From NCBI GenBank assembly GCA_009996515.1, contig JAACZV010000005.1:1-64000 (forward strand): a stretch of DNA of 64,000 nucleotides, written 5' to 3'. A model generated the notes under the pieces. That model was not told the origin of the DNA. It saw only the letters and a program-made list of their open reading frames with translations, and ran no database searches. This stretch comes from Comamonadaceae bacterium (lineage in GTDB: Bacteria; Pseudomonadota; Gammaproteobacteria; Burkholderiales; Burkholderiaceae_C). Made by a program: the position numbers and the translations under genes. This document shows positions 8,346-18,571 of the stretch, in pieces (positions within the stretch are counted from its first letter, which is position 1; each line of letters opens with the position of its first letter).

Positions 8346-9304
8346 GCGGTCGGATTCAGCGCCGCGTGGGCCTGCTGGTCCGCGTGGTAGCTGGAGCGCA
8401 CCATCGCGCCCACGGCCGCGTGCGTGAAGCCCAGCTCGTAGGCTTCCTTCTCGAACTGCTTGAAGGCGTCCGGCGTCACATAGCGGCGCACCGGCAGATG
8501 GTGGCCGGACGGGGCCAGGTATTGGCCGATCGTGATCATGTCGATGTCGTGCGCGCGCATGTCGCGCATGACCTGGCGGATCTCGTCGTCGGTCTCGCCC
8601 AGGCCCACCATGATGCCGCTCTTGGTCGGCACGCCCGGCACTTCCTGTTTGAAGCGCTTCAGCAGGTCCAGGCTGAACTGGTAGTCCGAGCCCGGGCGCG
8701 CTTCCTTGTACAGGCGCGGCGCGGTCTCGAGGTTGTGGTTCATCACGTCCGGCGGCGCGGCCTTCAGGATGTTCAGCGCGCGGTCCGCGCGGCCGCGGAA
8801 GTCGGGCACCAGCACCTCGATCTGCGTCGTCGGGCTCAGCTCGCGGACCTTGGTGATGCACTCGGCGAAGTGGCCGGCGCCGCCGTCCTTCAGGTCGTCG
8901 CGGTCCACGCTGGTGATGACCACGTACTTGAGCTTGAGGGCCGCGATGGTCTTGGCCAGGTTCAGCGGCTCGTTGACGTCCAGCGGGTCCGGGCGGCCAT
9001 GGCCCACGTCGCAGAACGGGCAGCGGCGCGTGCACTTGTCACCCATGATCATGAAGGTGGCCGTGCCCTTGCCGAAGCATTCGCCGATGTTGGGGCAGCT
9101 GGCCTCCTCGCAGACCGTGTGCAGCTTGTGCTCGCGCAGGATCTGCTTGATCTCGTAGAAGCGCGTGCTCGGCGAGCCGGCCTTCACGCGGATCCAGTCG
9201 GGCTTCTTCAGCACCTCGGCCGGCACGATCTTGATCGGGATGCGGGAGGTCTTGGCCTCGGCCTTTTGCTTGATCGTCGGGTCGTAGGTGGTCGTATCGG
9301 ACAT
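8342..9304 (-). CDS. lipA: lipoyl synthase
   Basis: A radical-SAM enzyme that inserts two sulfurs into protein-bound octanoyl groups to make lipoamide. The 320-residue product has both required iron-sulfur cysteine sets: the auxiliary cluster [12 protein letters not shown] and the radical-SAM cluster CTRRCPFC. The C-terminal serine that ligates the auxiliary cluster is in MVRSSYHA. It follows lipB by 10 nt on the same strand, giving the classical lipB-lipA order. Confidence 0.98.
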   Translation of the reverse strand: MSDTTTYDPTIKQKAEAKTSRIPIKIVPAEVLKKPDWIRVKAGSPSTRFYEIKQILREHKLHTVCEEASCPNIGECFGKGTATFMIMGDKCTRRCPFCDVGHGRPDPLDVNEPLNLAKTIAALKLKYVVITSVDRDDLKDGGAGHFAECITKVRELSPTTQIEVLVPDFRGRADRALNILKAAPPDVMNHNLETAPRLYKEARPGSDYQFSLDLLKRFKQEVPGVPTKSGIMVGLGETDDEIRQVMRDMRAHDIDMITIGQYLAPSGHHLPVRRYVTPDAFKQFEKEAYELGFTHAAVGAMVRSSYHADQQAHAALNPTA

Positions 9305-9314
9305 GGTCAGGCCG

Positions 9315-9983
9315 TCAAGGCTGAAATTGGGCCGAGAGTCGCTCGGCGAGCCGCCCGGCCGCGGTCGACCAGTCGGTGAAAACCCCGATTTTATCGAGGG
9401 ACGTGGTCTCCAGGCCCTGGTAGCCGCAAGGGTTGATACGGAGGAAGGGCTCGAGGTCCATCGCCACGTTCAGTGCCAGGCCGTGATAGGTGCAGTGGCG
9501 GCTGACCTTGATGCCCAGCGCAGCGATCTTGGCCAGCCCTGCGAAGGCATACGCCGGATCGGCCGGTCCGGCCGGGGCGGCATGGCCGCCCGGGTCCGCC
9601 GGGCGCACATAGATGCCCGGAGCGCCGGCCACGCGCAGGCCGGTCACGCCATAGCTGTCCAGCGTCTGGATGATCGCGGTTTCCAGCCGGAACACGTATT
9701 CCTTGACGAAGATGCCCAGCCGCCGCAGGTCCACCAGCGGATAGGCCGTGACCTGGCCAGGGCCGTGGTAGGTGACCTGCCCGCCACGCTCGGTCGCGAC
9801 GACCGGAATGTCGCCCGGCAGCAGCAGGTGCTCGGGTTTGCCGGCCAGGCCTTGCGTGAAGGTGGGCGGGTGCTCGCACAGCCACAACTCGTCGGGCGTG
9901 CCGGCGTCGCGCACGGCGGTGAAGGCGCGCATGGCCTCCAGCGTGGGCAGGTATTCGACCCGCCCCAGAGTCTTGACGATCAT
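9315..9983 (-). CDS. lipB: octanoyl-[ACP]:protein N-octanoyltransferase
   Basis: LipB moves octanoate from acyl carrier protein to lipoyl domains, the step before LipA. The 222-residue protein shows [18 protein letters not shown], the lysine and cysteine of the acyl-enzyme site in [16 protein letters not shown], and NPCGY. The insertion [16 protein letters not shown] (about residues 130-150) is longer than in most homologues. Start 9983 is chosen over upstream in-frame starts because homology begins at MIVKTLGR and TATGAT ends 6 nt before it. Confidence 0.96.
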   Translation of the reverse strand: MIVKTLGRVEYLPTLEAMRAFTAVRDAGTPDELWLCEHPPTFTQGLAGKPEHLLLPGDIPVVATERGGQVTYHGPGQVTAYPLVDLRRLGIFVKEYVFRLETAIIQTLDSYGVTGLRVAGAPGIYVRPADPGGHAAPAGPADPAYAFAGLAKIAALGIKVSRHCTYHGLALNVAMDLEPFLRINPCGYQGLETTSLDKIGVFTDWSTAAGRLAERLSAQFQP

Positions 9984-9989
9984 GCGGGC

Positions 9990-9995
9990 ATCATA
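9990..9995 (-). promoter_or_regulatory. -10 element TATGAT for lipB
   Basis: TATGAT (5 of 6 to consensus) ends exactly 6 nt before the lipB ATG, with GCCCGC between. No Shine-Dalgarno is present, so a leaderless lipB-lipA message is predicted. Confidence 0.55.
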
Positions 9996-10036
9996 GGCAG
10001 CCATCCAAGCCCTCACCCGCCCGGGAGGAAACGCCG

Positions 10037-10666
10037 ATGAAGACGCCCCTGATCGCCACCCTGCTGCTGGCCACCGCACTGGCGCAGGCCGCACCACTGC
10101 CCGACGCGCTGGCCGCCTACGACGCGGGCGACCTGGCGGCGGCAGCCCGGGGCTTCGCCGCCTCGACCCGGCGCGGCGAGGCGCTGGGCCAGTTCAACCT
10201 CGCCATGATGCATCTGCGCCGGGAACTGCCCGGCGCCAGCGATGCCGCGGCCTGGCGGCTGCTGCGTCGCGCGGCAGCCCAGCAGCTGGCGCTGGCCGAG
10301 AACGCACTGGGCGAGATGATCGAGCAGGGGCGCCACGGCAGGACCGATCCCAGGGCTGCCTGCGGCTGGTTCGAGCAGGCCGCCGCCCATGGCAGCAGCG
10401 ACGGCGCACTGGCCGCCGCCACCTGCTACTACCTGGGCCGCGGCCGCGCTCAGAACATGGCGCTGGCCCAGCGCTGGTATCTGGAGGCCGCCAAGGCCGG
10501 CGACGTCGGCGCCCAGTACCTGGTGGCGTCGATGTTCGAGACGGGCTTGGGCGTGACGGCGGACGAGCGGCTGGCGCGCTACTGGTACGACGTCGCCGCG
10601 AAGAACGGCGACGTCGCGGCCAGGGCCAAGCTCAAGGCCATGCAGGCCGCCGATGCGGCGAGCTGA
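10037..10666 (+). CDS. secreted Sel1-like repeat protein
   Basis: 209 residues with a cleavable signal peptide ([17 protein letters not shown]). The rest consists of about four Sel1/TPR-like helical repeats. The last two are well formed: [20 protein letters not shown] then [20 protein letters not shown]. Sel1 proteins are periplasmic adaptors for protein complexes. The gene has a clear GGAGG ribosome site and stands alone between lipB (divergent) and the DUF493 gene (abutting, convergent). Binding partner unknown. Confidence 0.82.
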   Translation: MKTPLIATLLLATALAQAAPLPDALAAYDAGDLAAAARGFAASTRRGEALGQFNLAMMHLRRELPGASDAAAWRLLRRAAAQQLALAENALGEMIEQGRHGRTDPRAACGWFEQAAAHGSSDGALAAATCYYLGRGRAQNMALAQRWYLEAAKAGDVGAQYLVASMFETGLGVTADERLARYWYDVAAKNGDVAARAKLKAMQAADAAS

Positions 10667-10951
10667 TCAGAGCACCACCTTGACCATGGGGTGGGTGGTC
10701 AGCGTGCGGTAGAGCTCATCCAGCTGCTCGCGGCTGGTGGCCGTGACGGTGACGGTCAGGCCCAGGTAGTTGCCGCCCTTGCTGGGGCGGTGCTCGATGG
10801 TGCTGGCATCGAAGCCGGGGTCGAACTGGAGCACGACCGAGGTGATCGCCTCCACGAAGCCCTCCACATGCGCCCCCATCACCTTGATGGGGAACTGCGA
10901 CGGGTATTCGATGAGCGACTGCTCGGGCGGGATGTCGGGCGGCAGGTTCAT
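10667..10951 (-). CDS. DUF493 (YbeD-like) protein
   Basis: 94 residues, the typical size of the YbeD/DUF493 family, a small ACT-like alpha/beta fold of unclear role usually encoded between dacA and lipB. Family marks are PSQFPIKVMG near residue 20 and the final HPMVKVVL. Here it keeps that place: it follows the D,D-carboxypeptidase gene by 10 nt, with only the Sel1 gene between it and lipB. The start follows GAGGT. Confidence 0.9.
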   Translation of the reverse strand: MNLPPDIPPEQSLIEYPSQFPIKVMGAHVEGFVEAITSVVLQFDPGFDASTIEHRPSKGGNYLGLTVTVTATSREQLDELYRTLTTHPMVKVVL

Positions 10952-10961
10952 GGCACTGACC

Positions 10962-12107
10962 TCACTTGATCCACAGGCGGATGGCGTCGAAGGCGCGGCC
11001 GAAGATGCCGGCCACCGGCACGGCCTCCTGCACCAGCAGCGGCACCTCGGCCACCGGCGCGCCCGCCGTCGTCGTGACGCGCAGCGTGCCGACGCGCTGG
11101 CCCTTGTTCAGCGGCGCCACCAGCGGATCGGTGCGCTCGACCTGGGTCTGCAGCTTGCCCGCGTCGCCATGCGGCACGGCGACGTAGACCGCGTCGGCGG
11201 CGCCCAGCTTGGCCTCCTTGGCCTGGCCCTTCCAGACCGGCACGGTGGTGATGGCCTTGCCGGCGTCGAAGATCTTGACCGCGTCGTAGGCCGTGTAGCC
11301 CCAGTTCAGCAGCTTCTGGCTCTCGCTGGCGCGCGCCTCCTTGGAGGCCGTGCCCATGACGACGGAGAGCAGGCGGCGCTTGCCGTTGGGGAACTCGCGG
11401 TTGGCGCTGGCCACCAGGCAGTAGCCGGCGGACTCGGTGTAGCCGGTCTTCATGCCGTCCACCGTCGGGTCGCGGCGCAGCAGCAGGTTGCGGTTGTCCT
11501 GGCGGATCTTGTTGAAGGTGTAGTCGCGCTGCGCGTAGTAGGCGTAGTACTCGGGGAAGTCCGTGATGATGTGGGCGGCGATGGTGGCGATGTCGCGGGC
11601 ACTGGCCTTGTGGCCGGGCTCCGTCATGCCGGTCACGTTCTTGAACTCGGTGTTCTTCAGGCCCCAGGCCTGGGCCTGGCGGTTCATCAGCTGCACGAAG
11701 TTCTCCACCGTGCCGCCCACGCCCTCGGCCAGCGCCACGGCGGCATCGTTGCCGCTCTGGATGATGAGGCCGCGCAGCAGCTCGTCGACCTTGGGCGTCA
11801 TCGTCGTGTCGATGAACATCAGCGAGGGGTCGCCCTTGCGCTCGTCCCAGGCGCGCTTGGAGACCGTGAGCGGCTGATCCAGCGTCAGCTTCTTGTCGCG
11901 CAGCGCGCCGAACACGACGTAGGCCGTCATCAGCTTGGTGAGCGACGCCGGGTCCTGCGGCGTATCGGCGTCGCGCTCGGCCAGCGTCTTGTGCGCGGTC
12001 AGATCGATCAGCACATAGTTGCGCGCGGCGATCTCGGGCGCCAGCGGGGACTGGGCCTGGGCGGTCAGTGCCAGGGCGGTGAGGAGGGAGGCAAGCAGTC
12101 GTTTCAT
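10962..12107 (-). CDS. dacA: D-alanyl-D-alanine carboxypeptidase (penicillin-binding protein 5/6 family)
   Basis: A periplasmic, membrane-anchored serine carboxypeptidase that trims the terminal D-Ala of peptidoglycan pentapeptides. 381 residues with a signal peptide, then the penicillin-binding motifs in order: SLTKLM (SxxK), SGNDAAVALAEG (SxN) and KTGYTESAGYC (KTG). The C-terminal domain and final amphipathic segment (FGRAFDAIRLWIK) match the PBP5 membrane anchor. It leads a unit with the DUF493 gene. Whether it is dacA or dacC cannot be told from sequence. Confidence 0.95.
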   Translation of the reverse strand: MKRLLASLLTALALTAQAQSPLAPEIAARNYVLIDLTAHKTLAERDADTPQDPASLTKLMTAYVVFGALRDKKLTLDQPLTVSKRAWDERKGDPSLMFIDTTMTPKVDELLRGLIIQSGNDAAVALAEGVGGTVENFVQLMNRQAQAWGLKNTEFKNVTGMTEPGHKASARDIATIAAHIITDFPEYYAYYAQRDYTFNKIRQDNRNLLLRRDPTVDGMKTGYTESAGYCLVASANREFPNGKRRLLSVVMGTASKEARASESQKLLNWGYTAYDAVKIFDAGKAITTVPVWKGQAKEAKLGAADAVYVAVPHGDAGKLQTQVERTDPLVAPLNKGQRVGTLRVTTTAGAPVAEVPLLVQEAVPVAGIFGRAFDAIRLWIK

Positions 12108-12128
12108 CGGATGGCAGCGGATGCGCGG

Positions 12129-12755
12129 CTAGATCTTCGTGGGATCGAACGCGCGCACCACCAGGGACTTGAGCAGGGGCAGCTGTCCATGGAAAAAGTG
12201 GCCCACGCCGGGTACGACGGTGACCGGCAGGCTCTGCGGCCTTGCCCAGTCGAGCACGGCGGACAGCGGCACCACGTCGTCGACCTCGCCGTGGATGACC
12301 ACGGTGTCGGCCGGCACGGGGGCAGTGTCGAAGCGGCTCGTCGCGGGGCCCACGAGAACCAGGCGCTGCGCCGGCTCGGCGCCCAGGCGCTGGGCGGCGC
12401 GCGACGCGACATAGCCGCCGAAGGAGAAGCCCGACAGGATCAGCGCCTCGCCGGGCGCACGCACGGCGGCCAGCACGGCCAGCGCGTCATCGACCTCGCC
12501 GCGGCCTTCGTCCCAGCCGCCGCTCGATTGCCCGATGCCGCGGAAGTTGAAGCGCACGGCGCGCCAGCCCAGCTGGATGAAGGCCCGCGCCAGCGTCTGC
12601 ACGACCTTGTTGTCCATCGTGCCGCCCTGGGTCGGGTTCGGGTGGCAGATCAGCGCCGTGCCCAGCGGCACAGCGCCGCCCTGCGGCAGGTCGATCGCGA
12701 CCTCGAGCTGCCCGGCCGGGCCGGGGACGAGGCGCTTCTCGGTCTGGGCGTTCAT
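12129..12755 (-). CDS. alpha/beta hydrolase
   Basis: 208 residues of the compact alpha/beta hydrolase type seen in many betaproteobacteria. The nucleophile elbow is GFSFGGYVA, an HPNPTQGGTMDNK segment gives the oxyanion side, and the catalytic Asp and His lie in IHGEVDDVVP and VPGVGHFFHGQ. No signal peptide. The ATG overlaps the stop of the upstream ferredoxin-like gene (ATGA). Substrate unknown; esterase or thioesterase activity is likely from the fold. Confidence 0.85.
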   Translation of the reverse strand: MNAQTEKRLVPGPAGQLEVAIDLPQGGAVPLGTALICHPNPTQGGTMDNKVVQTLARAFIQLGWRAVRFNFRGIGQSSGGWDEGRGEVDDALAVLAAVRAPGEALILSGFSFGGYVASRAAQRLGAEPAQRLVLVGPATSRFDTAPVPADTVVIHGEVDDVVPLSAVLDWARPQSLPVTVVPGVGHFFHGQLPLLKSLVVRAFDPTKI

Positions 12756-13078
12756 CGGCCGACGGACTCCGGCAGCACCAGGCGCTCGACGACGCGGCCG
12801 TCGCGCAGATGGCTTTCGACGATCTCGTCGATGTCGCTCTGGTCCACCCAGGAGTACCAGACAGCCTCTGGGTAGACCACCGCGACGGGCCCGCCGGCGC
12901 AGCGGTCCAGGCAGCCGGCCTTGTTGACGCGCACGCCGTCCTTGCCGGCCAGGCCCAGCTGCTTCACGCGGGCCTTGCAGTGGTCGAACGCGCCCTGGGC
13001 GTCATGGTCGCCGCAGCTGGCTTCGCCATTGCTGCGCTGGTTCAGACAGAAGAAAACGTGGCGCTGGTAGTAACTCAT
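12752..13078 (-). CDS. thioredoxin-like [2Fe-2S] ferredoxin
   Basis: 108 residues of the thioredoxin-fold 2Fe-2S ferredoxin family. Four cysteines in the expected order ligate the cluster: HVFFCLNQR, ASCGDHDAQGAF, NKAGCLDRCAGGP. Such proteins are small electron carriers. It lies between the VanZ-like gene (14 nt) and the hydrolase gene (4-nt overlap). A GACAAT hexamer ends 8 nt before the ATG. Confidence 0.88.
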   Translation of the reverse strand: MSYYQRHVFFCLNQRSNGEASCGDHDAQGAFDHCKARVKQLGLAGKDGVRVNKAGCLDRCAGGPVAVVYPEAVWYSWVDQSDIDEIVESHLRDGRVVERLVLPESVGR

Positions 13079-13092
13079 CGCGCGTCATTGTC

Positions 13093-14193
13093 TCACTCGG
13101 GTTTCTGCACCAGGCGCGCGGCCAGCCAGACCAGTGCCACGAAAGGCCAGGTCCAGGCCAGCCAGCGCGTCAGCCCGTAGAGGTTGACGAAGCGGCCATG
13201 CTCCCAGGCCTGCATGTTCAGCGTCAGATAGGGGTCGCCGGGCGCGACGCTCATGAGGCCGATCAGCGCGCACAGCACGAACAGCCCCAGCGCCGCGGCA
13301 ACGCGCGAGGGCAGCAGGCAGGCCAGCAGCGCCAGCACCATGCCCAGGCCCACGCCCGGCCGCGTGGCCTCGCTCAGCCAGGCCCAGGCATGATCGGAGC
13401 CGAAACTCAGGGCGGTCGCGCTGGCCGTGGCCAGCAGGCCCAGCAGCACCGCGCCGGCGGCCAGCGCCAGGCGGCGCAGCCCCGGCCGCGCGACGGTGAT
13501 CATCAGCAGCACCGGCGCCAGCAGCCCCAGCGCGATGGCCAGGGCCCCCAGGCCCGGTGGCAGGTCATGCTCGACAACGACGGCATCGCCCCAGGACAGG
13601 GCCCAGGGCGTGCCTGCCAGCGCGTCCACCAGCGACGCGCGCCACCAGGGCAGCCACTGCCCCAGGCCGAAGGGCAGCGGCGTGGGATACAGCAGCGCCA
13701 GCGGCCACAGCGCCAGCAAGGCCAGGGCCGGCGCACTGCTGCTGCCGAACCAATGGTCGCGCAAGTCCTCCCAGCGCTGCAGGCCGCCCAGCGCATGCAG
13801 CAGCAGGCCCAGCAAGGCGCCCAGCGTGCTGCCCGCGGAGTTCAGCGCCCAGTCCGACAACGAGGGCACGCGGCCGGGCACGAAGAACTGCAAGGTCTCC
13901 ATCGCGAACGACAGCAGCGGCCCGGGCAGCAGGCCCAGCAGCAGGGCTGCCCCCAGCCCCCAGCCCGAGCGTATGGCCGCCGCCACGCCCAGCAGGCCCA
14001 GCGGGATGTAGCCCACCAGATTGGCCTCGACATCGAAGGCCCAGAAGCGCCGCGGCCAGGACAGGTCGAACAGCCAGGGCAGGCCCATGCCCGGCGGCCA
14101 GCGCCAGGGCCAGAAGGGGTAGAGGCTGGCGTACAGGATCAGGCCTACATGGGCCAGCAACAGCCAAGTCGCGGAGCTTTGCCGACGGCGCAT
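13093..14193 (-). CDS. VanZ-family multi-pass membrane protein
   Basis: 366 residues with about 9-10 hydrophobic segments throughout. The N-terminal half carries the VanZ-like pattern: GLILYASLYPF, a DLSWPRRF loop, the NLVGYIPLG segment, FAMETLQFFVPGRVPSLSDWALN and STLGALLG. VanZ-like proteins are poorly characterised; the eponym affects teicoplanin resistance. The start follows AAGGGGG. It sits 12 nt after hemJ and may be co-transcribed with it. The C-terminal half has no assigned function. Confidence 0.8.
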   Translation of the reverse strand: MRRRQSSATWLLLAHVGLILYASLYPFWPWRWPPGMGLPWLFDLSWPRRFWAFDVEANLVGYIPLGLLGVAAAIRSGWGLGAALLLGLLPGPLLSFAMETLQFFVPGRVPSLSDWALNSAGSTLGALLGLLLHALGGLQRWEDLRDHWFGSSSAPALALLALWPLALLYPTPLPFGLGQWLPWWRASLVDALAGTPWALSWGDAVVVEHDLPPGLGALAIALGLLAPVLLMITVARPGLRRLALAAGAVLLGLLATASATALSFGSDHAWAWLSEATRPGVGLGMVLALLACLLPSRVAAALGLFVLCALIGLMSVAPGDPYLTLNMQAWEHGRFVNLYGLTRWLAWTWPFVALVWLAARLVQKPE

Positions 14194-14205
14194 CGCGGCG
14201 CCCCC

Positions 14206-14634
14206 TTAGAAGGGCTTGACCGTCACCAGCACGACGATGGCGGCAAACAGCAGCACGGCCGTCTCGTTGTAGACGCGGAACCAGCGGTGGCTGTGGCGGT
14301 TGGACAGTTCCTCGAAGCCACGCAGCAGGCGGCGGTTCATGTGGTGGTAGCCCACGACGCCGACGACCAGCAGCAGCTTGGCATGCAGCCAGTAGCTGCC
14401 GGCGAAGCGCCCCGCGCCAAAACCCAGCCAGACCCACAGGCCCAGCAGCAGGGCCACGCCCATCAGGATGCTGCTGAAGCGGTGCAGCTTGTGCGCCATC
14501 AGCAGCAGGCGCTCGCGTTCGGCATGGCTGTCGGCCGGCACCATGGCCAGGTTCACGAAGATGCGCGGCAGGTAGAACAGGCCCGCGAACCAGGCGGCGA
14601 CGAAGACGATGTGGAAGGCTTTGACCCAGAGCAT
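14206..14634 (-). CDS. hemJ: HemJ-type protoporphyrinogen IX oxidase (CopD-like membrane protein)
   Basis: 142 residues with four membrane helices, the usual HemJ size. HemJ oxidises protoporphyrinogen IX in bacteria without HemG or HemY. Diagnostic segments are WVKAFHIVFVAAWFAGLFYL, MAHKLHRFSSILMG and HAKLLLVVGVVGYHH, with the conserved histidines that bind haem. Start 14634 is chosen over a longer frame because homology begins at MLWVKAFH and CATAAT ends 6 nt before it. Proximity to hemB on the other strand supports a haem role; no other protoporphyrinogen oxidase is seen in the window. Confidence 0.85.
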   Translation of the reverse strand: MLWVKAFHIVFVAAWFAGLFYLPRIFVNLAMVPADSHAERERLLLMAHKLHRFSSILMGVALLLGLWVWLGFGAGRFAGSYWLHAKLLLVVGVVGYHHMNRRLLRGFEELSNRHSHRWFRVYNETAVLLFAAIVVLVTVKPF

Positions 14635-14640
14635 GCCGGC

Positions 14641-14646
14641 ATTATG
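14641..14646 (-). promoter_or_regulatory. -10 element CATAAT for hemJ
   Basis: CATAAT ends exactly 6 nt before the hemJ ATG (spacer GCCGGC). No Shine-Dalgarno is visible, which predicts a leaderless transcript. Confidence 0.5.
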
Positions 14647-14705
14647 GGCAGCGGCCGCCGGCACCCCGTGTTATCCGAATGCAGCCGCCGGCCCGCGTAC
14701 GGACG

Positions 14706-14733
14706 AAAAAAAGCCCCGGTTCAAGACCGGGGC
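14706..14733 (-). terminator. Rho-independent terminator of the candidate small RNA
   Basis: A perfect 8-bp stem (GCCCCGGT / ACCGGGGC, 5-nt loop), followed on the minus strand by seven T (14712-14706). The plus strand has no T-run after the stem, so it terminates leftward transcription only. Confidence 0.85.
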
Positions 14734-14817
14734 CGAGAAAGCCTTATCGCTGTCATCACGCTAAGGCTCCTGCTCAGGGAGGAAAAGCAGGGAACGACCA
14801 CCTTGCGGCTATCATTC
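14706..14817 (-). ncRNA. candidate structured small RNA with an anti-Shine-Dalgarno loop
   Basis: On the minus strand, between hemJ and hemB, three hairpins follow one another. The first has a CCTGC/GCAGG stem (14787-14791 with 14769-14773) and a 13-nt loop containing TTTTCCTCCCTGA. The second pairs GCCTTA with TAAGGC (14767-14762 with 14746-14741). The third is a strong terminator. A sigma-70-like promoter lies upstream at a fitting distance, giving an RNA of about 112 nt with no convincing ORF. The CCUCC loop is complementary to ribosome binding sites, as in several trans-acting small RNAs. It matches no RNA family I can recall. Confidence 0.5.
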
Positions 14818-14824
14818 GTCGACA

Positions 14825-15953
<1,129 letters not shown>

Positions 15954-15957
15954 CCCC

Positions 15958-17061
15958 GTGCGGGCCTTCCACATCGAGCCCGACCGCTTCAGCGAGCTCG
16001 CGGCCCTGCCCGAGACCTTGCCCGAGCGCGGCTTCCTGTGGCTGGGCTATGGCCGGCGCGAGTTCGAGGTGGGCGAGGCCGCGGCGCAGCAGGCGCTGGC
16101 GCGCTGGGGCTGCGGCAGCCTCGTCGACCTGCATGTGTCGGACCTGATCAACAACCAGCTGCCCTCGCACTTCGACTCCACCTCCTGGTACGACATGCTG
16201 GTGTTCCGCCGCCTGGCCGCGGCGCCGGGCAGCCAGGACCTGTTCGTCGACGACGAGCATGGCACGCTGGCCTCGGCCCAGCGCGCGCTGCGCGCCATCG
16301 ACACCAGCCCGGTGGGCTTTGCCGTCTTCGACCGCGTGCTGGTCACGGTGCACCCGACGGACTGCCAGGTGCGCGAGTTCTTCGCCCACAAGCTGGACCG
16401 GCTGACCGAGGGCCGCGACAAAGCGCCTGCGCGGGGCAGCGCCCGGCTGCCCACCAGCCCGGCCGACCTGATGCTGCGCATGGTCAACCACATGGTGGAC
16501 AGCTATCTGGAGCTGCGCCGGCTACTGACGCGCCAGCTCGGCACGCTGCAGCGCGTGCTGCTGGACCAGAACAGCGAGTTCAACGACTGGCCGCTGCTGC
16601 TGGAAAGCCGCGATGCCCTGCACAGGCTGGAAGACACCTGCGAGGACCAGCGCGCCGCCGTCCAGGAATGGATAGACGCGCTGGACGAGTGGCCCGCCGA
16701 CAACGACCCGCTGATGACGCGCGAGCGCGAGCTGCTGCGCGTGCGCTCGCGCGACGTGCTGGAGCATGTGGAGCGGGTGCTGACCCATGTGCGGCGGCTG
16801 GAGTCCTCGGCCGAGTCGGCCGTGCAGATGCACTTCAGCGCGCTGGGCCACCGCACCAACAGCATCATGCGCACGCTGACGGTGCTGACCGCCATCTTCC
16901 TGCCGCTGAACCTGATCACCGGCATCTTCGGCATGAACTTCGAATGGATGCCGTTGATCAAGAACGCCAACGGCTTCTGGGATGCGGCATTGCTGATGGG
17001 GGTGGTCGCCTTCGGGCTGTGGTTTCTGTTCCGCCGCAAGCGCTACCTGAGCAGCCGCTAG
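15958..17061 (+). CDS. CorA-family divalent cation transporter
   Basis: 367 residues of the CorA/ZntB superfamily, pentameric channels for Mg2+, Co2+ or Zn2+. A large N-terminal cytoplasmic domain is followed by a long helical segment and two C-terminal membrane helices. The selectivity signature GMN stands at the end of the first helix (TGIFGMNFEWMPLI). The start is GTG, 4 nt after the hemB stop, so the two are probably co-transcribed. This is notable because HemB here looks Mg-dependent. Its stop abuts the ybeY stop without a gap. Confidence 0.93.
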   Translation: MRAFHIEPDRFSELAALPETLPERGFLWLGYGRREFEVGEAAAQQALARWGCGSLVDLHVSDLINNQLPSHFDSTSWYDMLVFRRLAAAPGSQDLFVDDEHGTLASAQRALRAIDTSPVGFAVFDRVLVTVHPTDCQVREFFAHKLDRLTEGRDKAPARGSARLPTSPADLMLRMVNHMVDSYLELRRLLTRQLGTLQRVLLDQNSEFNDWPLLLESRDALHRLEDTCEDQRAAVQEWIDALDEWPADNDPLMTRERELLRVRSRDVLEHVERVLTHVRRLESSAESAVQMHFSALGHRTNSIMRTLTVLTAIFLPLNLITGIFGMNFEWMPLIKNANGFWDAALLMGVVAFGLWFLFRRKRYLSSR

Positions 17062-17508
17062 CTAGCGCGCGTAGGGGTCGGCAACGCCCAGGCCGGCCAG
17101 GATCTCGGTCTCGCGCGCCTCCATGCAGGCGGCCTCGTCGTCTTCCTCGTGGTCATAGCCCTGCGCATGCAGCGTGCCGTGCACCAGCATGTGGGCGTAA
17201 TGGTCCAGCAGCGGGATGCCCATTTCGGCGGCCTCGCGCTCGACGACCTCGGCGCAGATGACCAGGTCGGCGCCGACGACGGGCTCGTGCGCATAGTCGA
17301 AGGTCAGCACATTGGTCGCGTAATCCTTGCCGCGGTACTCGCGGTTCAGCGCGCGCCCCTCCTCGGCGTCGACGATGCGCACCGCGATCTCGCCGGGCAG
17401 CTCCAGCGCCGCGCGGATGAAGCGCAGCACCTTGTGGCGCGGCAGCAGCGCGCGGTGGCGCGGGTCGGCGAATTGCAGGGACAGGCTCAGTTCTGGCTTC
17501 ATGCTCAT
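17062..17508 (-). CDS. ybeY: endoribonuclease YbeY (16S rRNA maturation)
   Basis: A single-strand-specific metallo-endoribonuclease needed for 16S rRNA 3'-end processing and ribosome quality control. 148 residues; the zinc motif [17 protein letters not shown] (three histidines) near residues 114-130 is intact, preceded by the family segment [15 protein letters not shown]. Its ATG overlaps the stop of phoH (ATGA), the conserved phoH-ybeY pairing. Confidence 0.96.
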   Translation of the reverse strand: MSMKPELSLSLQFADPRHRALLPRHKVLRFIRAALELPGEIAVRIVDAEEGRALNREYRGKDYATNVLTFDYAHEPVVGADLVICAEVVEREAAEMGIPLLDHYAHMLVHGTLHAQGYDHEEDDEAACMEARETEILAGLGVADPYAR

Positions 17509-18470
17509 GCTTCTCTTGCCTCGCGCTTGGCGCGTGCTTCGTAGGCCTCGACGATGCGGGCCACCAGCGGGTGGCGCACGACGTCGGCGCTCGTGAAGCG
17601 CGTCATCGCGATGCCCTTGACCTTGGCCAGCACGCGCTCGGCGTCGATGAGGCCGGATTGCACGCCGCGCGGCAGGTCGATCTGGCTGGTGTCGCCGGTG
17701 ACGACGCAGCGGCTGCCGAAGCCGATGCGGGTCAGGAACATCTTCATCTGTTCGGGCGTGGTGTTCTGCGCCTCGTCGAGGATGACGAAAGCGTGGTTGA
17801 GCGTGCGGCCGCGCATGAAGGCCAGCGGCGCGACCTCCAGCTGGCCCTTCTCGAAGGCCTTGGTGACGCGGTCGAAACCCAGCAGGTCGTAGAGCGCGTC
17901 GTACAGCGGGCGCAGATAGGGGTCGACCTTCTGCGTCAGGTCGCCGGGCAGGAACCCGAGGCGCTCGCCGGCCTCGACGGCCGGGCGGGTCAGGATGATG
18001 CGCTGCACGCTGGAGCGCTCCAGCGCGTCGACGGCGCAGGCCACGGCCAGGAAGGTCTTGCCGGTGCCGGCCGGCCCCAGGCCGAAGGTGATGTCATGCG
18101 ACAGGATCTGCTGCAGGTACTGGTGCTGGCGCGGCGTGCGGGCCGACAGGTCGGCGCGGCGCGTGCGCAGCACCAGCGGGCCCTCCTCGCCGGCCGGGGC
18201 CACGCCACCGTCCGGCCCGCTGGCTTCCACCAGCGCGAGTTGCAGGGTCTCTGCCGGCAGGGGCCGGCGCGCGCGCTCGTACAGGGCCTGGAGCAGGCTG
18301 CGGGCGCGCTCGGCGGCGGGCTTGGGGCCGTCGACGCGGAACTCCGCATCGCGCCGGCTCAGCTTGACGCCCAGCGCGGCCTCGATCTCGCGCAAATGGA
18401 CGTCCAGGCTGCCGCAGACGCGGGCCAGGCGGGTGTTGTCGGCGGGTTCCAGGGCAAAGCGCAGGATCAC
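17505..18470 (-). CDS. PhoH-like ATPase (PhoL)
   Basis: About 321 residues from a GTG start at 18470. A KH-like N-terminal domain is followed by a P-loop ATPase: Walker A in [33 protein letters not shown], Walker B in [23 protein letters not shown], and [16 protein letters not shown]. PhoH-like proteins are linked to RNA metabolism and to YbeY, encoded next here with a 4-nt overlap. The start is uncertain: upstream in-frame codons exist, but homology begins at VILRFAL. No Shine-Dalgarno is seen. Confidence 0.93.
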   Translation of the reverse strand: MILRFALEPADNTRLARVCGSLDVHLREIEAALGVKLSRRDAEFRVDGPKPAAERARSLLQALYERARRPLPAETLQLALVEASGPDGGVAPAGEEGPLVLRTRRADLSARTPRQHQYLQQILSHDITFGLGPAGTGKTFLAVACAVDALERSSVQRIILTRPAVEAGERLGFLPGDLTQKVDPYLRPLYDALYDLLGFDRVTKAFEKGQLEVAPLAFMRGRTLNHAFVILDEAQNTTPEQMKMFLTRIGFGSRCVVTGDTSQIDLPRGVQSGLIDAERVLAKVKGIAMTRFTSADVVRHPLVARIVEAYEARAKREAREA

Positions 18471-18571
18471 GATGGGCGGAAAAATGAGTGGACAGGGATT
18501 GTCGCCGCGTGCGCATCGCTGGTGCATTCCCCGGCGCGCGAGGCCCGGGCGCTCCCGCACAATGCCGCCCC

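Noticed and set aside
10770-12875. 701-codon plus-strand frame across the carboxypeptidase and hydrolase genes
   Set aside because: Antisense to three confidently identified genes; composition typical of shadow frames.
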